Below the pieces are notes generated by a model. That model was given only the letters and a program-made list of their open reading frames with translations, did no database searches and was not told the origin of the DNA. From Streptomyces sp. LUP30 (GTDB taxonomy: Bacteria > Actinomycetota > Actinomycetes > Streptomycetales > Streptomycetaceae), in contig NZ_MJAJ01000009.1 in NCBI RefSeq assembly GCF_001746365.1, positions 112,811-176,810 on the forward strand: 64,000 bases of DNA, written 5' to 3'. Of the stretch, positions 40,177 to 49,136 are shown in pieces. A program made the translations under genes and the position numbers. Position 1 is the first letter of the stretch. Each line of letters opens with the position of its first letter.

Positions 40177-42825
40177 TCAGGGCCGCCGGTGCGGCGGCGG
40201 AAGGAACGGCAGGTGGGCGTCGGCGCCCGCGCCGTCGGGGTCGAGGGCGGCGGCCAGGGCGAGCAGACAGCCCGCGGTGCCGGTGCCGAGGTCCATGGAC
40301 AGCCGCATCATCTGGTGTCCGGGGAAGGCGAGTTGGCCCTGGTAGGACATCGCGAACCAGCCCAGCGCGTCGATCTGCTCGTCGAGCCGTGCCCGGGTCG
40401 CGCCTTCGGCGGTGGTACGGGCCAGGTGCAGGATCATCCCGGCGCGGCCCTGGAAGAGGCCGGGCTGTGCGTAGAAGCGGGACGTGGCCGCGGTCAGGAC
40501 GCCGGCCCGGGCCCGGGCGAACTCCCCGCCGGGGTCCGGGAGACGGACCAGAGCATCGTCGAGCACCGCCCCCACGCCCACGCTGCCGTCGCCGAGGTAG
40601 GGCAGGGTCCGCCATCCCTCGTCGACCTCCAGCGAGCCCCCCTCGCGTTCCACGCAGGCCGCCAGGTCACGGCGCAGGGCGACGTCCGCCGCCGACAGCA
40701 GCGCGCGCTCGCCGGTCGCCTCGTACTGCCGGAGCAGGAACAGCGCGGGCCCGCTCGCTCCCCGCAGCAGCCCGGCGCGCCGCCGGGGCGTGTCCGGCAC
40801 GGGTTCGGCCAGACGGCGCACGACGATGTCGGCGGCCTCGGCGGCCCGTGCGCGCAGCTCCGGCTCGCCGGTGCGGCGCGCCAGGTCGGCGAGGACGAGC
40901 CCCAGTCCGGCCAGACCCCCGTGCAGGTCGGAGGACAGGTTCTGCCACCGCTCACGCAGGATGCCGTCGATCAGGTCGAGCGCGCGCTGCCGGTGACCGA
41001 GCAGGTCCAGCACGTGGGCGACGCCGGCGAGGCCGTCGTAGAGCCCCAGCGGGGTGCCCGTCGGCGGCGGTGCGGTGCGGTCCAGCAGCCAGCGCTCGCC
41101 CTCGTCGTGACGTTCGGCGCCGGTGGCCCGGAGCGCGTACAGCACGCCGGCCGCGCCGTGCGCCAGGCCCAGTCCGCCGCCGTCGGAGAACTGGGCGACG
41201 TCTCCGGGGTAGAGCCGGTCGTCGCGATCCGGGGTGGCCGAGGCGAGGATCGCCTTCACCATCGAGTCACGGCTGTGCGGCCAGTCGGCGGGTTCCACCC
41301 GCAGGGCCGGCGCCGACGCCACGCGCGTGGGGCGCGGCGAATCCGCGGGCCCGCGCCGGTGCGGTTCCTGCGACACCTCCCCGACGTCACGGGTGATCTC
41401 CGCGACCGCCTCGTCGAGGAACTCCGCCGGCACGTCCGGGAACTGCTCGGCGATCACCTCGGCCAGATGGGCCGCCTTGCCCCGGTCGACCACGAACAGC
41501 GTGGTGACGGGCAGGAACAGGGCGAGCCGTAAGCACGCCAGCGCGTACCGGTCGACGTCGGCGCCCCGGCGGTCGGGCGGGGCGAAGAAGCCCGGGTGCG
41601 CCACGACCTGGCGGCCGTTCTCCTCGGCCGGGGCGGCCGCCTCGAAGTCGATCAGGTGCACCGACTCCTCGTCGGGCGCCACCATGATGTTGAAGACGTG
41701 CAGGTCGTTGAAGACGATCCCGCGCGCGTGCACCTTCTCCACCGCCTGCTCCACCGCCCGGTGGATGCGCACCGCCCACGCGGTGTACGCGGCGACGGCC
41801 GCCGGATCCGGGTCGGGGGACAGCAGCGGGTGCCGCTCGGCGAAGAACGAGTTCAGAGGCCGTCCCGGGACGAGGTCCATCACGAGGAAGCGGTGGTCGC
41901 CGAGCAGGAACCAGTCGCGCACCTCCGGGACCACGCCGGTGCCGGACACCGCCTCCAGCGCCCGCTTCTCGCGCTCCAGCCGGACGATGGCGTCCGCCCC
42001 GTCCGAGGCCAGCCCTGCGTGCGGCCTGCCCTCCTTCAGCACCACCTTGCTGCCGTCGCGGGTGTCGGTGCCCGCGTAGACCCCGCCGCCGTTGGAGAAG
42101 TGCAGCGCCTTCTCGATGCGGTACGGCAGGTCGCCCACCGTCGTGGTGTTGCGGGCCACGAGGTGCGGCTCCAGGAACGCCGGCAGCGTCACCCACGGCG
42201 GCACCTGGAAGGAGGGCGCCCGCCGGTCCGGCACCAGATTCCCTTCGCCGTCACGCACCGCCGGCGCCAGCGAGCCGCGGTCGTCGACGACGAACATCCG
42301 TGCGAACGCGCCGTAGCGGACGTAGAGCGGGCCCTCGTGCCAGCGCAGATCGGTGAGGATGTAGGGGCCTTCGCAGCCCTCCAGCAGGGCGCCCAGCTCG
42401 CGCAGGACCGTGTGCAGCTGCTCCTCGTCCGCCGGGTAGACGGTGACGAACTTGCCGCTCGTGTCGCGGCCCGCGTACTTGGTGTTGCGCAGATGCAGCA
42501 GGTGCGGCCCCGGCACGAACTTGAAGGGGATGCGGCGCGCGACGCAGTAGTCCCACACGATCGCGGCGATCCGCTCCGCGTTCGCCCGGGTGGCCGAGGC
42601 GTGGATCTTCCATCCCTGGGCCGGTCCCGGCGCCGGGGAGCCGTCCGTGTCGAGCGGCGTCAGCGTGAGCCAGTCGCCGATCCGCGCCGACGTCCAGCCC
42701 TCGGGGACCGGCCGGCGCGCCGTGTCGTACAGCGGAGCGGTCCCGCTCCCGCCGGCGTTCAGCCGGTCGGGCGTCTCGTAGAAGTGCGTGTCCGCCAGCG
42801 CGTACACCTCGTACCGCTTGTCCAT
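40177..42825 (-). CDS. ramC: Class III lanthionine synthetase (LanKC) of the SapB/AmfS cluster
   Basis: An 882-aa modifying enzyme. Three parts are visible: N-terminal lyase region (about 1-215), Ser/Thr-kinase-like domain (about 225-490, with GGGVYAGTD nucleotide loop, KVVLKEGRP Lys, FNDLHVFNIMV catalytic loop and LIDFEAAA metal motif) and a C-terminal LanC-like cyclase (about 570-882) that lacks the Zn Cys-Cys-His set of other LanC domains, as expected for class III. It phosphorylates Ser in the RamS core, eliminates phosphate and forms the rings. ATG 42825 has GGAGGGG upstream. It is the first gene of ramCSAB and probably membrane-associated. Its promoter region (42826-43052) is shared with a divergent phosphatase. 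Confidence 0.95.
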   Translation of the reverse strand: MDKRYEVYALADTHFYETPDRLNAGGSGTAPLYDTARRPVPEGWTSARIGDWLTLTPLDTDGSPAPGPAQGWKIHASATRANAERIAAIVWDYCVARRIPFKFVPGPHLLHLRNTKYAGRDTSGKFVTVYPADEEQLHTVLRELGALLEGCEGPYILTDLRWHEGPLYVRYGAFARMFVVDDRGSLAPAVRDGEGNLVPDRRAPSFQVPPWVTLPAFLEPHLVARNTTTVGDLPYRIEKALHFSNGGGVYAGTDTRDGSKVVLKEGRPHAGLASDGADAIVRLEREKRALEAVSGTGVVPEVRDWFLLGDHRFLVMDLVPGRPLNSFFAERHPLLSPDPDPAAVAAYTAWAVRIHRAVEQAVEKVHARGIVFNDLHVFNIMVAPDEESVHLIDFEAAAPAEENGRQVVAHPGFFAPPDRRGADVDRYALACLRLALFLPVTTLFVVDRGKAAHLAEVIAEQFPDVPAEFLDEAVAEITRDVGEVSQEPHRRGPADSPRPTRVASAPALRVEPADWPHSRDSMVKAILASATPDRDDRLYPGDVAQFSDGGGLGLAHGAAGVLYALRATGAERHDEGERWLLDRTAPPPTGTPLGLYDGLAGVAHVLDLLGHRQRALDLIDGILRERWQNLSSDLHGGLAGLGLVLADLARRTGEPELRARAAEAADIVVRRLAEPVPDTPRRRAGLLRGASGPALFLLRQYEATGERALLSAADVALRRDLAACVEREGGSLEVDEGWRTLPYLGDGSVGVGAVLDDALVRLPDPGGEFARARAGVLTAATSRFYAQPGLFQGRAGMILHLARTTAEGATRARLDEQIDALGWFAMSYQGQLAFPGHQMMRLSMDLGTGTAGCLLALAAALDPDGAGADAHLPFLPPPHRRP

Positions 42826-43052
42826 GCGTCCCCCTCCGTGGGCCCGCCAAGAGCCTCGCAAGCCCCAGGGGGGCGCGGACAGTCACGCCTGTCACGAGCT
42901 CACCGTGCGGAACGCACGCGTAAAGACCTGTTCGGCTTCGTTCGAGCACGGGCCGCCCGACGCCCCCCGCGGCCGGCCCTTCCGTCCCTTCCGCCGCCCC
43001 GAAACGGGCACAGGGGCTGCGCGCGGACCGCGATGGCGCTGTAATTGCGGTC

Positions 43053-45494
43053 GTGGTCAGTGAGGGTGCCGCGGAGCGCAGAACGGGACTTTCGCGTGCC
43101 GAAATCGCCCTCAAGACGATCACGGCCGATCTCGCCGCACCGGACCGGGTGCGCCGCACCCTCGAACAGGCGCTCGTCTTCGCGGGCGCGGCCGTCGCCG
43201 CCGTCTACACGTCCGGGGCCGGTGGCGACCTGCTCTGCCTGGCCGAGGCGGCCGGCGTGCCGCGGACCCTGTACGGGCTGCGCGAGAGCTATCCGCTGGA
43301 CGGCCGCTCACCGGCCGCCGACGCCCACCGCACCGGACGGCCCGTGTGGCTCGGTCCGGCGGGGCTCGCCGACTGCCCGGAGGCACGGCGGATGCCCGCC
43401 CGGGACGTCCACCTGGCTGCCCTGCCCCTGCGTGACGGCGCGGGCTGTCTGCTCGTCCTCAGCGAGCGGCCCGACGGCTTCGACGCCGACGCCCGGGCCT
43501 GTCTGGAGCTGGTCGCCGAGGTCGTCGCCTTCCCCGCCGCGGTCGCCCCCGCCGAGGGCGAGGAACTGCGCGCGGGCGATTTCAGCCTGGCCATGGACAC
43601 CGGCCGGGTCGAGGTCGGCGACGAGATCCTGGAGCTGTTCCGGATGCCCCGCGCCGACTTCGACGGCCGGGTGGAGACCCTCCTCGGGCGCGCGGTCCCG
43701 GAGGACCTGCCCTCGCTGATGTCCGTCGTCGAGGCCGACCACATGACGATCGGCGACCGCGAGCTGGAGTTCCGGGTGCTCCAGCCCACCGGGCCGCCGA
43801 GGTGGCTGCGGCTGCGCGGCCGGCTGCTGCCCGGCGGCGACGGCCGGGCGGCGCGGCTGGTCGGCACCGTCGCCGACGCCTCGGCCCTGCGCGACGAGGT
43901 CACCGACGTGGCCCGGGTACAGCGGCTGGCCGCGGCGCTCGCCACCGCCGGCACCGTCCGCGACGTGAGCCAGGCCGTCGTCGCCGCGCTGCGCAAGCCC
44001 CTGCAGGCCGACCGGATCGCCCTCGCCGAGGTGGAGGGCGAGCGGCTCGTGGTCACCGTCCTCGATCCGCCCGAGCCACAGTCCTGGCCCGCGCTGTGGC
44101 GGCTGGAGTGGCGCACCGAGTGGCCGGACGCGTCCGTGCGCGCCATGCCGACCCTCGCCGCCGCCCTGCGGGAGGGCCGCGCCCGGATCTGGCCCGCGGG
44201 CACCGTCCTGGAACCGGCCCTGGCCGGGGTCGGTCCCGGCGGACTCGCCGTCCTGCCGCTGTCCGCCGGCGGTCGCACGGCGGGCGCCTGCCTCATCGGC
44301 TGGGACCGGCCGCACCACTTCGGGCCCGACGAACGCGCCCTGCTCACCGCCTCCGCCGGCCTCGCCGGGCAGGCCCTGATGCGCGCCCACGCCTTCGACG
44401 CCGAGCACGAACTCGTCGCCATGCTGCAGCGCCAGCTGCTGCCGCGCCGGCTGCCCGTGCTGCCCGGCGCGGTCGCCGTCGCACGCTATCTGCCCGCCAC
44501 CGCCGGCCTGGAGGTCGGCGGCGACTGGTACGACGTCATCCCGCTGCCCGACCACCATGTGGCCCTCGTCATCGGCGACGTCCAGGGCCACAGCGCGGCC
44601 GCAGCGACCCTCATGGGGCAGATGCGCACGGCCCTGCGCGCCTACGCCGCGGAGGGCCATCCGCCCGACGTGGTCGTCTCCCACGCCAACCGGCTCCTGC
44701 TGGAACTGGAGACCGACCTCTTCGTCACCTGCTGCTACGTCGACGTCGGCATGGAGGACGGCACCGCCTGGTGCGTGCGGGCCGGGCACCCGCCTCCCGT
44801 CGTGCGCCACCCGGACGGCTCGACCGACATCGCCGAGACCGACGGCGGCCCGCCGCTGGGCGTCCTGCCCCAGGCCGAGTTCCCGATGACGCCGCTGCGG
44901 CTGTCGCCTGGCGCCGTCATCGCCCTGACCACGGACGGGCTCGTGGAGTCCGCCGACCTGGACATCGACACCGGCCTGGCCCGGCTCGCCCGTGGACTGT
45001 CGGCGTCCGACCCCGCCCAGCTCGGACTCGTCGCCGACGCCCTGCTCGGCGACGCCCACCGCGGCGACGACGTGGCCCTGCTCCTCATGCGCTACGACGG
45101 CATGGCCGTCAAACCCCTGCGCGAGGGCTGGACGGTGTGGCGGGTGCCCGAGGCCTCCCGGCACGCCCGCCGCTTCACCCGGCGCACCCTGCGCGGCTGG
45201 GGCGTCACCGAGACCGCGATGGACGCCGCCCTGCTCGTCGTCTCCGAGCTGGTCACCAACGCCCTGGTGCACACCGGCGGCCCGGTCCGCCTGGACCTCA
45301 CCCTGATCGGCAGCCGGCTGCGCGTCGCCGTCACGGACGCCTCTCCCCGGACGCCCGTCAAGCCGACCGACCCGGGCTGGGAGGCCACCGGCGGCCGGGG
45401 CATCCTCCTCGTCGAGGCGATGTCCGACGCCTGGGGGTCCGTGCCGGTCAGCGGCGGCAAGCAGGTGTGGAGCGAGCTGGTGCTGCGCGGCTGA
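43053..45494 (+). CDS. Multisensor SpoIIE-type PP2C phosphatase with C-terminal ATPase
   Basis: An 813-aa soluble protein: GAF domain (about 20-165), PAS-like domain (about 170-270), second GAF (about 285-455), SpoIIE/PP2C (about 465-675: GLEVGGDWYDVIPL, VIGDVQGHSA, ALTTDGLVESA, GDDVALLLM) and HATPase (about 690-813: VVSELVTNALVHTG, GGRGILLVEAM). The same module order as the phosphatase at 5244-7613, so it should also act on sigma-factor partner switches. It diverges from ramC, but a functional connection to SapB production is only positional. The start is uncertain: GTG 43053 has no good Shine-Dalgarno, and the transcript may be leaderless. Confidence 0.87.
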   Translation: MVSEGAAERRTGLSRAEIALKTITADLAAPDRVRRTLEQALVFAGAAVAAVYTSGAGGDLLCLAEAAGVPRTLYGLRESYPLDGRSPAADAHRTGRPVWLGPAGLADCPEARRMPARDVHLAALPLRDGAGCLLVLSERPDGFDADARACLELVAEVVAFPAAVAPAEGEELRAGDFSLAMDTGRVEVGDEILELFRMPRADFDGRVETLLGRAVPEDLPSLMSVVEADHMTIGDRELEFRVLQPTGPPRWLRLRGRLLPGGDGRAARLVGTVADASALRDEVTDVARVQRLAAALATAGTVRDVSQAVVAALRKPLQADRIALAEVEGERLVVTVLDPPEPQSWPALWRLEWRTEWPDASVRAMPTLAAALREGRARIWPAGTVLEPALAGVGPGGLAVLPLSAGGRTAGACLIGWDRPHHFGPDERALLTASAGLAGQALMRAHAFDAEHELVAMLQRQLLPRRLPVLPGAVAVARYLPATAGLEVGGDWYDVIPLPDHHVALVIGDVQGHSAAAATLMGQMRTALRAYAAEGHPPDVVVSHANRLLLELETDLFVTCCYVDVGMEDGTAWCVRAGHPPPVVRHPDGSTDIAETDGGPPLGVLPQAEFPMTPLRLSPGAVIALTTDGLVESADLDIDTGLARLARGLSASDPAQLGLVADALLGDAHRGDDVALLLMRYDGMAVKPLREGWTVWRVPEASRHARRFTRRTLRGWGVTETAMDAALLVVSELVTNALVHTGGPVRLDLTLIGSRLRVAVTDASPRTPVKPTDPGWEATGGRGILLVEAMSDAWGSVPVSGGKQVWSELVLRG

Positions 45495-45586
45495 GCCGCC
45501 GCACGCCGCGCACCGCCGTGCAGCGCCGCCGGGCCGTGCGCCGGGCCGCCAGGTGTCCGCGGGCCCGGGCAGGGTACCCGGCGGCC

Positions 45587-45958
45587 ATGGACAACTTCGC
45601 CTCCGCCTACCTCGCGGCATCCGGAAGGTCCGCCCTGGCCACCGTCGCGTTCATCGTCGTCGGACTGGTGCTCGTGGGCGGTCTGATCTGGGCCTTCCGG
45701 CTCGGCCACAAGATCCGCAAGAGCGAGCCCGCACCGCCGAAGCCGCATGAACAGCCCCGGATGCCCGCGTCCGGACGGACCCACGAGAGCCGTACCCGCG
45801 AACCCAACGAGATGCCGCGGGCGACCGACGAGGGCGAACGTCTCACGCCGCACGAGCTGCGGACCACCGGCAGCCGGGAGAGCGCCGACCAGCGCCGCCC
45901 CCGCTGGGAGGAAGGCTCCGGCGGCTCGTTCGGCAGCGGCGGTCCGGGAGCGGGCTGA
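45587..45958 (+). CDS. Single-pass membrane protein, DUF6479-like
   Basis: A 123-aa protein. A short extracellular or luminal N-terminus is followed by one membrane helix (about 19-38, TVAFIVVGLVLVGGLIWAF) and a basic, Pro-rich, disordered cytoplasmic tail (LGHKIRKSEPAPPKPHEQ), ending in a Trp-Glu-Glu and Gly/Ser stretch. This is the layout of the DUF6479 family that is common in Streptomyces and of unknown function. No strong Shine-Dalgarno precedes ATG 45587. It lies 92 bp after the phosphatase on the same strand and is closed by a small perfect hairpin. Confidence 0.75.
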   Translation: MDNFASAYLAASGRSALATVAFIVVGLVLVGGLIWAFRLGHKIRKSEPAPPKPHEQPRMPASGRTHESRTREPNEMPRATDEGERLTPHELRTTGSRESADQRRPRWEEGSGGSFGSGGPGAG

Positions 45959-45970
45959 GCCGCCGCACCG

Positions 45971-45989
45971 GCCCTGTCGCCGACAGGGC
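45971..45989 (+). terminator. Short hairpin after the DUF6479-like gene
   Basis: GCCCTGTCG (45971-45979) and CGACAGGGC (45981-45989) form a perfect inverted repeat around a single base; in practice the loop would open to about 7 nt. It begins 12 bp after the stop codon. Confidence 0.55.
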
Positions 45990-46019
45990 GCCGAAAGAAC
46001 AGAAGGGTGTTGAACTGTC

Positions 46020-46190
46020 GTGACCGCGCACACCGAGGAGAAACCCGCGACCCGCCGTCCCGAGACGGGGTGGGCCACGGCCCGCCGGGTGCGCCGCGCC
46101 CCCGCGGCGCCGCGCACCTGTCTGGCGGCGGTGGCGGCGTCCGGGACGCAGCCCGGCCCGGAGAGCAACATCATCCGGGGCGAGGACTGA
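46020..46190 (+). CDS. Small hypothetical protein, 56 aa (tentative)
   Basis: A GTG-started frame reading TAHTEEKPATRRPETGWATA, a basic middle (RRVRRAPAAPRTC) and the end SGTQPGPESNIIRGED. It has one Cys and no membrane helix. AGAAGGG lies about 13 nt upstream of the GTG, which is long; a TTG at 46010 in another frame would give an unrelated and less likely product. The codon pattern and the clear end before a 134-bp gap support a gene. I do not recognise it. The C-terminal PESNIIRGED looks specific rather than random and would be a good search query. Confidence 0.4.
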   Translation: MTAHTEEKPATRRPETGWATARRVRRAPAAPRTCLAAVAASGTQPGPESNIIRGED

Positions 46191-46324
46191 CCGGCCGGCG
46201 ACACGGAGCGCCGGAATCGGCCGCTGCGCACGACGGTTCAGGACCGCGCGGCGCGCGGACGGGCGTGCGACGAGGACCGGACGCCCCGGCGCCCCGCGCC
46301 GGCGGGCTCTGCCCGGCCGCGGGC

Positions 46325-48256
46325 TCACCCGCCGCGCGGCGTTCCCCTGCCGAGCACCTGGTACAGCGCACGGCGCACCCTCCGGGCCAGTCGCCGTGCG
46401 CCGCCCGGCTGGGGCGCCGGGACCACGAGGACGCCGTCCTGATCGACGTGCAGGGCGAAGGGCAGCGGGTGAAAACGCGCCCCCTCCGTTTCGGGCGTGA
46501 GGCACACCGCCGTCAGCCAGGTCCGGCCCCTGAGGCCGTCGACCGGCAGGACGGCCTCCAGCCGCCCGCCCGGGGACAGCGCGGCGACCACCTCCCAGGC
46601 GACGCCCGGCTTCGCCGGCACCAGCCGCAGCACGGCGTCGGCGCTCTCCGGCACATGCAGGGGCAGGACCACCCAGAACCGGTCCTCCTCGACGCTCACG
46701 TCCCCGGCCGCCACCCGGCCCAGACCGAGCCGCTTCGTGGCGTGGCCGACGTCCAGCGCGAGACTCGCGTGCCGCTCCGTCCAGTAGGGCAGCACCACAC
46801 GGCCCGCCACCACCGCGGCGGGCGGAGCGGGCCGGCCGTGGCGGGCCGCCGGGCCCAGCCGCACCTCCTGCGTCCAGCCGCCCAGGCGCACGCGCACCCA
46901 CATGTCCCACAGGCCCTCGCCGGGCGCGTCGCCGCTGACCGCGGTCGCCGGGTCGAGGACAGCCGTGGCCCGCAGGACGAGCCGCACCCGGCTGCCGTCG
47001 CCGGTCGGCACGGTCTCCCGGACCACCTCCACCGGCTGAAGGTACTGCGCCGAGCCGGTCCGCTCGCGCAGCAGCAGGTCGGGCACGGTCCGGTCGAACC
47101 GGTCCACGGTCTCCGCGCCCAGCAGGCGCACCGCCCCGGCGAGATCCCGCGGTGGCCACCGCGGTGAGCCGGCGGCGGACGGGAAGGCCATCGGCCCGCC
47201 GTCGTGTGTCAGCTCGGCGGTGAAGACGATCCGCAGCACGCCCTCCTGCCAGGCGACGTCCTCGGGGCCGACGGCGAGCGCGACGCCCGTCTCCCACTGC
47301 GCGAACGCGACGACGTCGTCGTAGCGTCCCTCGGCGGCCAGCGCGGCGACGACCCGCTGGGCGGGCTGCAGCGGCGCGGCGACCCCCGGCCCGAACCGTT
47401 CGACGACCACCGCGTGGATCTCCGCGAACAGTTCCCTGCGGTAGTCCTCGGGCAGGTCCAGGAAGCGCCGGCCGCGCAGCCGCTCGACCATCTCCACGCG
47501 CAGCCAGCGCCGGAACAGGCTGTCTCGCACCGGACCCGGCGCGGTGTACCGCTCGACGACGTCGAGGGCCTCCCGCACGTCCTTGAAGTAGCCCACCGGA
47601 TCGGGCCGCCGCAGGCTCAGGTTCGAGCCGTCGTCCCGTCGCACGTGGTAGTAGCAGACGTAGTCGCCGAGCACGCAGACGTTGTCCGCGCGCAGATAGG
47701 CCTCGGTGACGAAGACATGGTCCTCCAGGCGGCGGCGCCCTTCGGGGAAGCGCAGCCCGGTGCGCTCCAGAAACGCCCGTCGGAACATCTTGTGCGGGGT
47801 GAGGCTGTCGATGAGCGGCGCGTTCGCGACGTCGGCGCGCGGGCGGTTCGCGCGGAACAGCTCCACCGGCACCGAGCGCCCGTGACCGGCCGACTTGCCG
47901 ACGACGACGTCCGCGTCGTTCGCGACCCCGTAGGCGTACATCCGCTCCAGGGCCTCGTCGCCGAGGCGGTCGTCGTCGTCGACGAACATGACGTACTCGC
48001 CCCGGGCGGCGTCGATGCCGACGTTGCGGGGCCCGCCCGGCCGGCCGGAGTTCTCCTGGTGGACGACACGCACCCGGGCGTCCTCGGCGGCGAGCGCGTC
48101 GAGCAGGGCGGGGGTGGCGTCGGTGGAGCCGTCGTCGACGAAGATCACCTCGTACTCGCCGGGCGGGAGCGACTGCCCGAGCAGCGAGGCGACGCACGTC
48201 TCGATGCGAGGACCGGGGTCGTGGACGGGGACGATGACGCTGACCTTGACCGGCAT
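46325..48256 (-). CDS. Family 2 glycosyltransferase with C-terminal accessory domain
   Basis: A 643-aa cytoplasmic enzyme. The GT-A catalytic domain (about 1-230) shows VSVIVPVHDPGPRIETCV, VDDGSTDATP, the DXD-type MFVDDDDRL and an acceptor-side RRLEDHVFVTEAYL acidic motif. Residues about 250-350 are helical. The last about 290 residues are beta-rich (WDMWVRVRLGGWTQEVRLG), resembling carbohydrate-binding accessory domains in teichoic-acid glycosyltransferases of the TarS/TarP type. It probably decorates a wall polymer or capsule, but the sugar and acceptor are not evident. ATG 48256 has AGGAG upstream. No TagB/TagF polymerase is adjacent. Confidence 0.82.
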   Translation of the reverse strand: MPVKVSVIVPVHDPGPRIETCVASLLGQSLPPGEYEVIFVDDGSTDATPALLDALAAEDARVRVVHQENSGRPGGPRNVGIDAARGEYVMFVDDDDRLGDEALERMYAYGVANDADVVVGKSAGHGRSVPVELFRANRPRADVANAPLIDSLTPHKMFRRAFLERTGLRFPEGRRRLEDHVFVTEAYLRADNVCVLGDYVCYYHVRRDDGSNLSLRRPDPVGYFKDVREALDVVERYTAPGPVRDSLFRRWLRVEMVERLRGRRFLDLPEDYRRELFAEIHAVVVERFGPGVAAPLQPAQRVVAALAAEGRYDDVVAFAQWETGVALAVGPEDVAWQEGVLRIVFTAELTHDGGPMAFPSAAGSPRWPPRDLAGAVRLLGAETVDRFDRTVPDLLLRERTGSAQYLQPVEVVRETVPTGDGSRVRLVLRATAVLDPATAVSGDAPGEGLWDMWVRVRLGGWTQEVRLGPAARHGRPAPPAAVVAGRVVLPYWTERHASLALDVGHATKRLGLGRVAAGDVSVEEDRFWVVLPLHVPESADAVLRLVPAKPGVAWEVVAALSPGGRLEAVLPVDGLRGRTWLTAVCLTPETEGARFHPLPFALHVDQDGVLVVPAPQPGGARRLARRVRRALYQVLGRGTPRGG

Positions 48257-48391
48257 CGGGCTCCTGGCCCCCTTGCTGGATCGCTCTGCCGCGCGCGGAA
48301 CGGCGGGTGCGCGTGGCCCGATGCTAACCCCGCCGCCGACGCCCCACCTGTCCTGATCCGTCCCGCGGCGCCGGTTTCGTATCCTGACGCC

Positions 48392-48892
48392 GTGCGTCTT
48401 CTGCTGATGGCCGACACCCACCTCCCCAAGCGCGCCAAAGCGCTGCCCGCCGCCCTGCTGGAGGAGCTTCCGCGGGCGGACGTGGTGATCCACGCCGGGG
48501 ACTGGGTCGACACGGCCACCCTCGACCTGCTGGAGAGCCGCAGCCGCGCGGTCGTCGGCGTCCACGGCAACAACGACGGGCCGGACCTGCGCGCGAGGCT
48601 GCCCGAGGTGGCCCGGGCCGAACTGGGAGGGCTGCGCTTCGGGGTCGTCCACGAGACCGGCCCGGCCCAGGGCCGGGAGGCCCGCTGCGCCGCCCGCTTC
48701 CCGGACCTGGACGTCCTGGTCTTCGGCCACAGCCACATCCCCTGGGACACCACCGCCCCCGGCGGGCTGCGTCTGCTCAACCCCGGCTCGCCGACCGACC
48801 GCCGCCGTCAGCCGCACTGCACCTATCTCACCGCCACCGCGGCGGACGGCCGTCTCACGGACGTCGTGCTGCACCGGCTGCCGACGCGCTGA
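48392..48892 (+). CDS. YfcE/MJ0936-family metallophosphoesterase
   Basis: A 166-aa single-domain calcineurin-fold hydrolase. Metal-binding motifs in order: D-x-H (LLMADTHLPK, residues 7-9), GDWVD (about 36-40), GNND (about 60-63), a His in VVHETG and GHSH (about 110-113). Members hydrolyse phosphodiesters such as bis-pNPP and some cyclic nucleotides in vitro; the natural substrate is unclear. GTG 48392 directly starts the first strand. It diverges from the glycosyltransferase gene across 135 bp. A hairpin follows the stop codon. Confidence 0.88.
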   Translation: MRLLLMADTHLPKRAKALPAALLEELPRADVVIHAGDWVDTATLDLLESRSRAVVGVHGNNDGPDLRARLPEVARAELGGLRFGVVHETGPAQGREARCAARFPDLDVLVFGHSHIPWDTTAPGGLRLLNPGSPTDRRRQPHCTYLTATAADGRLTDVVLHRLPTR

Positions 48893-48922
48893 ACCGGGAT
48901 TCCCCCGGGGGCCGGACAGAGG

Positions 48923-48961
48923 CCGGGCCGCTCCCGGCCGAGAAGGTCGGGGGCGGCCCGG
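48923..48961 (+). terminator. Hairpin after the metallophosphoesterase gene
   Basis: CCGGGCCGC (48923-48931) pairs with GCGGCCCGG (48953-48961); the enclosed segment can form a further small stem. A second short repeat CCTTCG-CTGGA-CGAAGG follows at 48998-49014. Confidence 0.5.
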
Positions 48962-49087
48962 TACTTGCGGGTGTGCGTTGCTTCAACGGACCTCCTTCCT
49001 TCGCTGGACGAAGGGCAGAGGACGTGCATCCCTGTCCGTGCTGGTCGCCTACCCACCTCACAACCTTCCATAACGGACCAACAGTCG

Positions 49088-49104
49088 TTTTTCGCATCGA
49101 AAAA
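49088..49104. promoter_or_regulatory. AT-rich inverted repeat upstream of the APH-type gene
   Basis: TTTTTCGcatCGAAAAA is a perfect 7-3-7 repeat, striking in this GC-rich sequence. It is 33 bp before the start codon, well placed for a repressor. Confidence 0.4.
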
Positions 49105-49136
49105 ACCGGTGGACGTCACGGTCGGCGCCGGATGAC

